DNA of 64,000 nt from Symbiodinium natans (taxonomy: Eukaryota > Sar > Dinophyceae > Suessiales > Symbiodiniaceae): NCBI GenBank assembly GCA_905221605.1, contig CAJNDS010002413.1:62001-126000 (forward strand), given 5' to 3'. Both the position numbers and the translations under genes were made by a program. The number at the start of each line of letters is the position of its first letter. The stretch's first letter is position 1. Of this stretch, positions 29,793 to 41,700 are shown piece by piece. A model generated the notes under the pieces. The model did no database searches. It was not told where the DNA came from and was given only the letters and a program-made list of their open reading frames with translations.

Positions 29793-32700
29793 CTGGGACC
29801 CTAGCATGGTTTAGGGCGTAGGGCTTGGGGCTTCGGGCTTAGGGTTTAGAGTTTACGGATTAGGGTTTGAGGGTTAAAGGTCCGGGTTTAAGCGCCTAAA
29901 CCCTCAGGCCTACTCCCCCAAGCCCCGGGAGAGTGATAAAAAGACACCGGAGCTGAGAAGGATTAGGGCTTAGGGTTTGTAGGGGTTTTTAGGCCTTAGT
30001 GAAATTCACACTATTTTTGTGTAAAGCTGGCACTTCAGGTAGGGACTTGATCTTGAGAGGAAGAAACGAAACGATGAGCGTAAAACCCGCAACCCTCGAA
30101 CCCTCATACCGTCGAACCCTAAAACCCTTCAAACCCTTAAAGCCCTACAACCCTTAAACCCTAAATCCCCTACCCCTCAACCCTAAAATCCTGAACTCTA
30201 CACTCCCACACCCTCAAACCCTACTTGGAGGTTTATGGCACTTAATAAACCAATTATAACTGTACTTCATAACCCAATGATAACCACATTAGCGCACTTT
30301 AGGGGCTTATAAGTGAGCTAGAAGTACAGTTATAATTGGGCCATAAGTACTGTGAACCTCCAAGTACTATCCCAACCCCGAACACTGAACCCTGAACCCT
30401 AAACCCTAAACCCTGAACCCTGAACCCTAAACCCTAAACCCTAAACCCTGAACCCTGAACCCTGAACCCTGAACCCTGAACCCTAAACCCTAAACCCTAA
30501 ACCCTAAGCCCTAAACTCTAAACCCTAAACCCTAACAGCAGCCGGGCCTGCTGCCAGCGCCGTGCCGCCCAGCGCCAGCGTCGCCCGCCGCGTGCCGCGG
30601 CGCCCGCGGCGCCAAATCTGCGAAGGCTCCGTGGTTCGGAGGTTCGGAGGTCTGGGGTTTGGGGTTTAGGGCTCGGGTTTAGGGTTTAGGGTTTAGGGTT
30701 TAGGGTTTAGGGTTTGGGGTTTGGGGTTTGGGGTTTAGGGTTTGGGGTTTAAGGTTTAGGGTTCAGTCTTCGGTCCAGGGTATAAGGGTTTCAGGGTCTC
30801 AGGGTATGGGGGTGTAGGGGTTTAGGCTGCAGGGTTGGGGGCGTAAGGGTTGGGGCTTGGGGTTTGAGATGTAGGGGAGTAGGACTTCGGGGTCAGAGGT
30901 TCGGACTTAGGGAATAGGGGTTGGGGTGTAGGGATTATGGGCTATAGGACTTAAGACCTAGGCTTTAGCGCCCAGTCTTCTGGAATTTCAGCCAGAAAGC
31001 CCCCGCATCTGCTGCCTTGGAGGGGTGTGGACACAGATGTTCTCGAAGCTGATGATTGAACAGCTTACTAGAAATATTGTTTCAGCTTAAGTTAAGAACA
31101 GCTAAACCCTAAACCCTAAACCCTAAACGCTAAACCCTGAACCCTAAACCCTGAGTCTTGTAGCTCATCCCTGCGCCGACCTTGTGGCAAGGCATGAGGG
31201 GATTAGGGTTCCAGGTTGGCCTGGAATCCAACACACCCTAAACTCTAAACCCTAAACCCCAAACCCTGAACCCTAAACTCCCTTCAACCGTAGCCTCAGA
31301 GGGTTTAGGGTTTAGGGTTTAGGGTTTAGGGTTTAGACTCTAAGCCCAAAACTCTGAACCCTAAGCCCTAAGCCCGCCCGACCTCGCAGTAGCTGAGCTC
31401 CGACTGCTGGATCAACAGGAAGAGCGGGAGGTCGAAGAACTCAGGGTGGGGTTTATAGGGTTCAGGGTTTAGGGTTTAGGGTTCAGAGTTTAGGGTTTAG
31501 GGTTCAGAGTTCAGAGGGCCAGGATTCAAGCCTCCGAAAACCCCGGTGCAGTGCCACAATGTTTCTTTTCCAGCATGGCAGGTCTTGCCGTAGTCTTGCC
31601 GCCCGCTGGCACTGAACTAGCATCAGCTCAGCACAACCGCCACACCAAAACGGGCATCGCACTGTTCAGGACCCGCGGTGAGGAGGCGAAATTCCAGGCC
31701 TCGATCACCTGAAACGAAGACCGCCCGGGCCCCGGGAGTGTCGAACACCCTGACACTCGTCACAATGCACTCGGTGCCAAGGCACAAGCACCTCCTTGCG
31801 ACACTTGAGGCAATCTCTGAACCAGAGAGTCCCCACGCTTGGACGGACACCGTTGACACGGCTCACCTGATCTGATGCCACTGCATCCACACAGACCTCC
31901 TTGAAGGAACCCATGCCTGCCCACGCGGGGTGCTCTTCCACCTTGCGCACTTCTGAGTCTGGCACCTCAAACTTCCACACATCATGCGGGAGACCCGTGC
32001 GCTTGTGAAAATGCTCCGCGATTTTCTGGGCCTGGCCTTCTGTGAAGGTGGCATAGACGTAGGTGCCCAAGCGACCCGGGTTGGGCTGCAAGCCAGATGA
32101 CTCGATGGAGCTCCGGTTCTGGCTGTCGGAGGCGTGGTACAAAACTGGCATGGTCGAGAAGAGCAATGAGACAAATGCTGATCACAAACTTGAGCCAGAT
32201 TGAACTTGCTTAGGCTCAATGACTTGGGATGTTCTCCCCTTATACTAACAGTCCTTGATCGGGATTCTAGCACCCCCCCCCCCCCCATTGAAATCCCTAC
32301 TAAGCACTGTTAGTAGAAGGGGGAACATCCCAAGTAATGACTGCAACTGCCGTTCTGCCCCTGAGATGCAGCCCAGGGTGTCTTTTGCTGCGTTGCTCCC
32401 ACCCCAAAAAATGAGGACCTACTTGGAGGTTCATGGTACTTACTAACCAATGATAGCTGCACTTATATCCCACTTATAAGCCCCTTAAGTGCCCTAATAT
32501 GGCTACAAGTACAGGTATAAGTACAGTTCTAATTGGTTAATAAGTACCATGAATCTCCAAGTATAGTCATCGCAAAGCCCCTCAACAAAGTTCAGGGTTT
32601 AAGGGTTTAGGGTCTAAGGGGTTAAGGGATCAAGGGTTGAAGGTTGAGCCCTGAAGGTTCTTAAGTGAGCCTAAACCCTAAACCCTAAACCTAAACCCTA

Positions 32701-35700
32701 AACCCTGTGCCCTGGCTTCGGGATGAGGGTTCATTGGGGATTTCGAGGACTTCTGGGGCTTTCTCGCCTGGGCCACAGGGGGGGGGGGGGGGGTTAGGTT
32801 TAGGGTTTTAGGGTTTTGGTTTTAGGGTTTAGGGTGTAGGGTTTAGGGTTTAGGGTTTAGGGTTTAGGGTTTAGGGTTTAGGGTTTAGGACTACCCTCGC
32901 CGGAAAGCCCAGCAAAGATACCCTCAACCCTAGCCCACGACTTCAACCTCAACCCTTCAAAGCCATTGGGGGATTCTCTAAATTAGGGCCTTTCTTGGGG
33001 TTTGGGGTTTAGGGTTCGGGGTCCCTATTAAGGAATGTTAGTAGTTATAAGGGTGAACATCCCAGCCTAAAGCCATCAAAGGCATGAACACCCAAACCTT
33101 CGAACCCAAAACGCCCAAAACCTGGATTCACCCCGAAACCCCATGTGTTATGCCCAAACACCCAACATAACCTAAACCCTACAACCATGTAGCGGCGCCT
33201 GTAATGCGCCCCTCAAGACGGGAATGGGGGGTGGGGGGGGGCCCAAGCCCTGAAGGGGTTTAGGAAGTTCCTGGCACCCGCAAATCTTCTCGACCCCTGT
33301 TCCTGAGACCTCCCTAGAACCCGCCTGGACCGTCCTCGAACCTTCCTTGGAACTGGCCACGGAATCTTTTGCGAAGTGGGCAGTTGACTGGAGTTTATAA
33401 CCTCAACCCCCTTCACAGCTTCTGCGCCATCTCACACCCTCAACCCTGAACCCGAAAACCCTTAAACCCTATAGGGTGTATACACTCTAAGCCCGCAAAG
33501 CGCACAAAGCCCTAAACCCCAAACCCCCCAAGCCATCAACGCCAAGTGGCCTTGGAAACTTTGTTCAGGAGGAACCTGCAGGTTTTAGGGTTTGGGGTTC
33601 AGAGGGCTCAGGGTTTGGGGTTTTTTAATGTTAACCTCACATTTATAAATGGGGTGGCAACTGTAATACTCGCCAGGCCAGAGGGGCTCAGCCGAAGACT
33701 ACTTTCCATTACGGGAGGTTTTCGGGCCGATGTGTGTAAACAAGTCTATATAGGGGGGGGTCCGGTGAAAATAATAGGGGTGACAACAGTAATATTTGGC
33801 CGGCCAGGAATCAGAAATTTTACTTGCAGAGAATACTTTTCGAGGCTCAGTCTTTAGAGAAGCAGATCTCGTTTGAGATTGCTTGTCTTGTGAGATTGCT
33901 GCAGCTCCAGAGCTGCGAGAAACTGCTGTTTCAGGCCTGTTTCTTCAGAGAAGCAGGTGCCTTTTGAGATTGCTGCAGCTCCAGAGCTGCGAGAAACTGC
34001 TGCTTCAGGCCTGTTTCTTCAGAGAAGCAGGTGCCTGTTTTGAGATTGCTGCAGCTCCAGAGCTGCGAGAAACTGCTGCTTCAGGCCTGTTTCTTCAAAG
34101 AAGCAAATGCCTGAGATTGTTGCAGCTCCAGAGCTGCGAGAAACTGCTGCTTCAGGCCTGTTTCCTCAGAGAAGCAGGTGCCTTTTGAGATTGCTGCAGC
34201 TCCAGAGCTGCGAGAAACTGCTGCTTCAGGCCTGTTTCTTCAGAGAAGCAGGCGCCTTTTGAGATTGCTGCAGCTCCAGAGCTGCGAGAAAATGCTGCTT
34301 CAGGCCTGTTTCTTCAGAGAAGCAGGTGTCTTTCGAGATTGCTGCAGCTCCAGAGCTGCGAGAAGCTGCTGCTTCAGGCCTGCTTTTTGTTCAGAGAAGC
34401 AGGTGTTCCTCCAAGGCTTCTCAGATAAGAATCCCTGAAGCTTAAGACTTCAGCCTTCGGGTCGTGGAATTCAGGAAACCGCCAGAGGTCTGAAAGCAAG
34501 GTTCTTTACTAAAATCCTTATGCGCCGGGGCTCGAAAACAAGTCCGGAAAGGGATCCTTATCCGCCGGGGCTCGAAAACAAGTCCGGAAAGGGTACCCCT
34601 TACGGGCCTCCAAAATGACAATAGTAAATGGGTGGCAATAATAATTTCGGCCAGGCGGGGGGGAACCAAGGAAGCCTCAAGTTTAAATGGCTGCCTTTGA
34701 GTCTCAAGACAAGAGCCCCTTAAGCTTAAGACTTCAGCCTTCGGGTCCTGGTCCAAGTCTCAAGACAAGAATCCCTGAAGCTTAAGACTTCAGCCGTCGG
34801 GCCCTGGAATTCAGGAAACCGCCAGAGATCTCAAAGCCAGGTTTCCTTACTTAAAACCTCTAGACCCCCAGGCCCCAGACCCCAGACCCCCAGAATCCTC
34901 ATTATTGACACCCTCTCTTTTTTTGACCCGTCCAAACCCCGGGGACCAAAACAAGATTTGGGGGGGGGGGGGGGTTATTAAAGCGACGTTCACATTAGGG
35001 TTTAGAGCGTGCAGCGTTTAGGGCTTTGAGAGTTGTGCTTTCTGCCTCTTAGTGCCCCACGCACCCTGCAACCCTGAAACCCCAAACCGACAGCTTGATT
35101 TTAACTCTGCTGCGGCCCTAAACCCCGGGTTTAGGGTTTAGGGTTTAGGGTTTAGGGTTTAGGGTTTAGGGTTTAGGGTTTAGGGTTTAGGGTTTAGGGT
35201 TTAGGGTTTAGGGTTTAGGGTTTAGGGTTTAGGGCTTAGCCCAGCAAGCCCTACAACCCTCCGCCCCAAACCCCCCGACCCGACGATCCCGAGGCACCGC
35301 GACAAGAAGGAAAGGCTCCACAGCCGGCCCCTCCAGGGAGCCTGGCTGTACCTTGCTTGTTTAGGGTTTAGGGTTTAGGGTTTAGGGTTTAGGGTTTAGG
35401 GTTTAGGGTTTAGGGTTTAGGGTTTAGGGTTTAGGGTTTAGGGTTTAGGGTTTAGGATTGAGGGTTTAGGGTTTAGGGTTTAGGATTGAGGGTTCAGGGT
35501 ATAGGGTTTAGGGTTTCTGGTTTAGGGTTTACTTCAAAAAGTGCCCACAAAAGGCTCGAGGATACTCCGCACCTCAGAAAAGCCTAAACCCTAAACTTTG
35601 GCCGAGCATTGTCATTTAGGGTTTAGGATTTAGGGTTTAGGGTTTACTGTAGTGGAGTCTACCTTGCACCCCTACGTTTGTGCCCGTGGGTTTGGGGAAG

Positions 35701-38700
35701 TCTTTTTGAAGGTTCCTAAGGAAACATGAGGGCCATATTGGGTGCACATTAAGGGAACCTCTTAGGGGCACATCCTTCGGGGTCCGAGTAGAACTCGCTT
35801 GGAATTGCAGTTTGGTTTAGGGTCTGTCTTGGGGCCAACGGGTAGGAACAGACAAGCGCAGGTAGGAACAGGTAAGACAAACAAAAACATAAGCAAAGAG
35901 TCGGGACTCTAAGGACTTAGGGATTGAAGGTTTTGAGCTGAAGGTTTAGCATTGAGGGACTTGGTAGACCAGTAACCATCTTATGGGTACCCTTTTGGGG
36001 TTACTTTATAAAGGGAACCCAGAACCAAAAACCAAGGGGTAAAAGGTGCCACTGGGCTAGCAGGAAGAATCTGGGTCAGCCCCACCATGGACAGCGTTCT
36101 AACCTAAGCCCTAGACCCCAGACCAAGTTATAATGACTTTTTGTGTAGCCTACATATGGCCCTAAACCCTGAACCCTAAACCCTAAACCCTAAACCCTAA
36201 ACGCTAAACCCTAAACCCTAAACCCTACCGGTTCCCAATTATAACCACATTAGGGCACTTCAGGGGCGCGGCTTATAAGTGGGTTATAAGTACAGTTACA
36301 ATTGGGTTATAAGTACAGTTACAATTGGGTTATAAGTACCATGAACCTCCGAGTAGTACCCGGAAGGGTGAAGTTCGAAATGATAAAGTCCACCTACGAC
36401 CCGCTGGGCCTCAAAGCTTCGAGAGAAGGATGGCGTTCCCTAAACGAAACGAAGGCGCTGGAAGGGCGCCGCGACCTGGACGATGTCGATGAGCGCCCGC
36501 ACCTCCGCGCGGGGGTGTTGAAAGGGCCCCGAGGGCTGTGAATGTGGGATTTTCGGAGGTTTAGGGTTTAGGGTTTAGGGTTTAGGGTTTAGGGTTTAGG
36601 GTTTAGGGTTTAGGGTTTAGGGTTTAGGGTTTAGGATTTGGGATTTAGGGTTAGGGTTTAGGGCTTAGGGCTTTCGGGTTCTATGGTTTCGGGTTGTGCG
36701 GCCTAGGGACCGAGGATTGAGAGAGGGTCTTGGGGATTTCCCCGCTGGGCCGGCTAAACCCGAGACGCTATTCGGTTTAGGGTTTAGGGTTTAGGGTTTA
36801 GGGTTTAGGGTTTAGGGTTTAGGGTTTAGGGTTTAGGGTTTAGGGTTTAGGGTTTAGGGTTTAGGGTTTAGGGTTTAGGGTTTAGGGTTCTCCCTTAGCG
36901 GCTCTCCGTTTGAACTCGCCGACTGGAGCTGCTTTTGTTTAATATACGGGAAACCTAGCACTGCGACACCGGGAAGAGGTGCCAGTCTTGATAGTCCTGA
37001 GGAAACAAGAACACGACACCCAAGAAACGCCCGAAACCCTAAACCCCTAAACCCCTAAACCCCTAAGCCCCTAAACCCCCAAACCCCTCAACCCCAAAAC
37101 CCCAAAACCCCAAAACCCGAAAACCCGAAAACCCGTAAACCCGTAAACCCCATACCTATAAACCCTAATCCCATGAAACAAACCCCAACCCCGTTAAGGG
37201 GGGGTTAAGGGTCTGGACCAATGCCCGGGCACATCTGGCATCCTTGTGTCCTGGTAGGCCGTCGCAGCGCCGCGCGTGCCGCCGCTACCTGCAGCTATAT
37301 CTATATCTAAAACCTGAGCCCTAAATCCTGGGTCATCGGATGTGCACGATGTCTTTGCACAAACCCTAAGCTAAACAATCAAAAAAGAATCTAAACCCTA
37401 TCGAAGTATTCCGCTTGTTTTCCGGGGCCAGTGGGCCCAAAAAGCAAGGTTGCTTCGGGGTTCAGGGCTTCATGAGGGTTTAGGGATAGCTGGAGACGAA
37501 ACCCTAAACCCTAAACCCGATACCCCACACCCTAAACGCTGGTGCAGTGTTTCGTGCTCTTGCGATGGGACTGGGCACCGAAAAGCCGAAAAAACCAAAG
37601 CAAACTCCCGCACCCCAGAACTCCCAGACCCAAAGCGTAACCTAGGAAAAACAAGGGCGCCCTCAACCCTAAACCCTAAATCCTAAGCCCTAAACCCTCA
37701 ACCCCTGAAGCCTCAACCCTGCAGCCTAAACCCTAAACCCTAAACCCTAAAACCTAAACCCTAAACCCTAATGAAACCCTAAACCCTAACCCCAATGGGA
37801 ATAAGGGCCTACTCTGGGTCCCAGAACTCCGAACCAGAGAGCCGCCTTTGCAGACAGCCTTACATAATGAAAACACAAACATGGCGCAAGAAGGCTTGGA
37901 AACAAATGTTTAGGGTTTAGGGTTTAGGGTTTAGCAAACGGGTTACAGGCTCGCACTGTCAGCTGGGGCCCCGGCTTCTTCTCCGAAATGCTTGAAAAGC
38001 ATCGGTTTTTGCATGGTTTTTCTTCATGCAGGAACCCACGGACCAAGAGGTGTATCTGCAGAAAATGCTTCCGCGCTTGCGTGTTGCACCAGGTGCAAAA
38101 CGCAAGCACGTTTTCACGGTTTCTGTCGCCTTCCCAAGGACCGCGTTGGAAGTGAACCCGTAGGGAGGGTTTAGGGTTTCGGGTTTCGGGTTTAGGGTTT
38201 AGGGCAGCCGCAACCGCATGACAAAAACACAAAGCCTGCCATCCCCAACCTGCCAAGGTTTAGGGTTTAGGGCTTAGGGCTTAGGGCTTAGGGCTTAGGG
38301 TTTAGGGTTTAGGGTTTAGGGTTTTAGAGTTCTGTAAGCCCCGACCACTTCCGGCACGGCACCAGCGGCATCGAGGCAGCTGGCAAGCACGGTGACATCT
38401 TGCAGCGCGCTGTTCACGCCTGGGCTGAGGGACTTGGCAAAGGAAGCACTTTGCGGTGTACCTAAATACCAAAGGCTCCAATGAAGTTGCTGTTTTGGGT
38501 TAGTTATAGGGTTTTTAATATGACAAACAAAACAGTACGACATTAGGAGCCTTTAGGTAGGGTTCGAGGCTGAGGGTTTGAAGCTTAGGGTTTTGGGTTT
38601 AAGGGCTTAAAATCTAGGGGTTGGTCTGCGCACCGTAAGCAGCGGTGTATCCCCAAGGCTCACCCTGTCTCCTGGGAAAAACTAGGGTTTAGGGTTTAGG

Positions 38701-41700
38701 GTTTAGGGGGGTCCGAGTTAATTCTTCCAGACAGGCTTCCTTGGCCAATGTCCGGCGGCAGCGAGTGGAGTGCATCGCCAATCAACACTGCTGCGCTTTG
38801 GGCGCCGTCGTCCGGGAGCCTGGGACGTCAATGTGATGCCCAGTAACGATTACGAGTCGTGTTCGAACCCACGAATGGGAAAGACTGGAAGCATCCCAAA
38901 CCTAGAACCTACAAGCCCTAAGCCCTGACAGCCTTTGGGGTTTAGGGTTTAGGGTTTAGGCGATAAGCCCCAAAACCCTTAAACCTCGCAAAAGCCCTAT
39001 AAAACTCCAAATCAACCGAATCGAGGCGGCTTTCGGTACCCCATAATAACTAAATCTTTATGGGCTCTTAGAGTCATAAAGGGACTAGCACCATAGAAAT
39101 TCACAATTGATTATAAACTCTCCCTAAACCCTAAACCCTGAACCCTAAACCCTAAACCCTAAACCCTAAACAACCCTGAACCCTAAACCCCGAACCCTAA
39201 TCCGTGAGCCAGGAAGCCACATGGCGCTGCGGCAGTACTGGGGCTTGGGAAAGCGACCACCGCCTGGGAGCTCAGCTTATCTAGTTCATGGTTGGGATAG
39301 TATTAAAATTTTAAAATATATTCCTTATTGGGTTTAAGTACCCTTAAAAATGTAAAATGTTACCCAACTACGACAAAGTTATCTCCTTTACGGTTTAGGG
39401 TTTAGGGTTTAGGGGTATCTCGGCTCATGAGGCTGTGACGTGTTAGAGGATTTGGGGGGTTTAAGGTTTGGGGTTTAGGGTTTGGGTTTAGGGCTTGGGG
39501 TTTGGGGTTTATGGTTGAGAGCCTGGGTTTTGGGGGTCAGGGTTGGGGGTTTCGGGCCTGGGGTTTTGGGGTCTGTTTTTGCTTGGGGTTTGGGGCTTAG
39601 CGCTTATCGCTAAAAGGGTCTTCAAGGGTATCTCAGGGTACAAGGCTTAAGCAGGTTTATCGGCTGGGGTTTTGGTGGGTTTAGGCTGCACAACGATGGG
39701 GTCTCAAGGCTGCTGGTTTAGCCTTTAGGATGGTTTGGAGGTCTTGGCCATCTACTAACTTGTAGCTTGTGGGGCTTGCAGGTTTGCCCTCTAAACCTGA
39801 GCAGCACCGGAAAACCTTAAAGCTGCAGATTTAGGGAGAAAATAGGTTTTAAGGTTTAGGGTTTAGCGTGAACCCAAACCCTATGCAGGGGGAAGCTGCA
39901 ATTTCTTGGGGCGCTGGTACAGCCCTGAACCTCTGTCTGAATCCCCCCCCCCCCCCCAGCCCCCAGCCCTGAGCCCATGACCCGGACAGTTTTCAATCCC
40001 TGAACCCAACAATCCTAGCATAGTATAGGCCACAGTACAGGCCAGAGACCCACCCCTTCCCCCCCTCTCCCACCCCCCACCCCGTAACACTGACGATATT
40101 ACTGCAGTAAGCTCGTTTGGGGGTCCCCGGTGCGCAGGGATGTATGTACATATTATATATATATATATAAATATATGCTCACCCCCCCCCAATGGACCAA
40201 CCGCGAAATGAAAAGGACAGGAAAACTAGTTGTTTTTGTCGTGCTTTGTGTTTTCTTGCGTGTTTTGCCTTATTTCTTGTGCTTTTTGTGCATTTCGTGC
40301 ATTGTTGCACTTTTCTGGTGTTTTTGCACTTTTGCACTTTTGCACTTGTTTTGCTTTTTTGCACTTTTGCACTTTTTTGGCTTTTTACACTTTTTTGGCT
40401 TTTCACACTTTTGCACTTTTTTTGGTTTTTTTTGCATTATTTTCATATACTGTTTTTTTTCTATGCTTGTCTTATGCATAGAAATCCAAAAATGCAAAAA
40501 TCCAAAAATCCAAAAATCCAAAAATCCAAAAATCCAAAAATCCAAAGTTCTCCGGACAATCTCCCAGGAAACTTTGGATTTTTGGATTTTTGGATTTTTG
40601 GATTTTTGGGTTTTTGGGTTTTTGGATTTTTGGATTTTTGGATTTTTGATGATTTTTATGATTTTTCACATTCGAGGTTGGCTCATATTCGTTCTCCTTT
40701 TTTTGAATGAAAGGAGGGCGACCATTCAAATGTACCCTTATCAGAGTTTCAAAAACGTGAACACTACATTCGTCGCACAACTAAATAGCATATTCAATAC
40801 GATTTTGAATATGATGTTTCTGTATATGAGGACCAGGTAAAGTCTTGCCCATTCAAATCACTGAGAAAAGCACGTACATGGGTTATGCACAGGCCTTTGC
40901 CAAGGAGGCTTTAACAGAGAAGGCCTATATGTGCAAGTATCGACTTTTGCATTTGAAAGAAGCTGAAATATCCTTTTTTTCAATAAGAACCATTCTGGGA
41001 TCACAGTACCTGCTGTTTAAGAAAACGTCTATATCTCATGAACACCCTTTCTTTGCGATAACGATTTAGTTCTTCTGATCTTTTAATTCAAGCTCTTAAT
41101 ATTGCATTGCCCCCTGTTTTTATTGCAGCAAAGCCTGCTCGAAGCGCATTAACGTCTTAACTACTCGATTGAAAACTGTATCAAAAAAATCTAAGTAGCC
41201 TGCTCAAGAAGCCAATAAGGTTTTGAAAACATCCTACTCGAAAAGCCAACAAGAGGTTGAGCAGAAGAATTCAAGACAGTAATAGGGCTTGGGTCCAATA
41301 CAGGGCTGGTGAACTGTCCCAATGGACCAACCGCGAAATGGAAAAGAAGTCCAAAAGTCCAAAAGTCCAAAAATCCAAAAATCCAAAAACCCAAAAATCC
41401 AAAAACCCAAAAACCCAAAAATCCAAAAATCCAAAGTTTCCTGGGAGATTGTCCGGAGAACTTTGGATTTTTGGATTTTTGGATGTTTGGATGTTTGGAT
41501 TTTTGGATTTTTGGATTTTTGGATTTTTGGATTCTTGGACTTTTGGATTTTTAGATTTTTGGGTTTTGTGCTTTTTTTATGTTATTTGTGCTTTTTTAGT
41601 GCTTTTTCGTGCTTTTTTGCACTTTTTGCACTTTTTGCACTTTTTGCACTTTTTGCACTTTTTGCACTTTTTGCACTTCTTGCACTTTTTGCACTTTTTG

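Noticed and set aside
33883-34438. Two plus-strand ORFs with SCEIAAAPELRETAVSG-type repeats
   Set aside because: Translation of the 74-bp minisatellite; frame shifts between units because unit lengths vary from 71 to 76 bp.
37925-38174. Minus frame HLLVRGFLHEE as a monooxygenase C-terminal exon
   Set aside because: It lies between exons 19 and 20 in position but would belong later in the protein, and it is not needed for phase.
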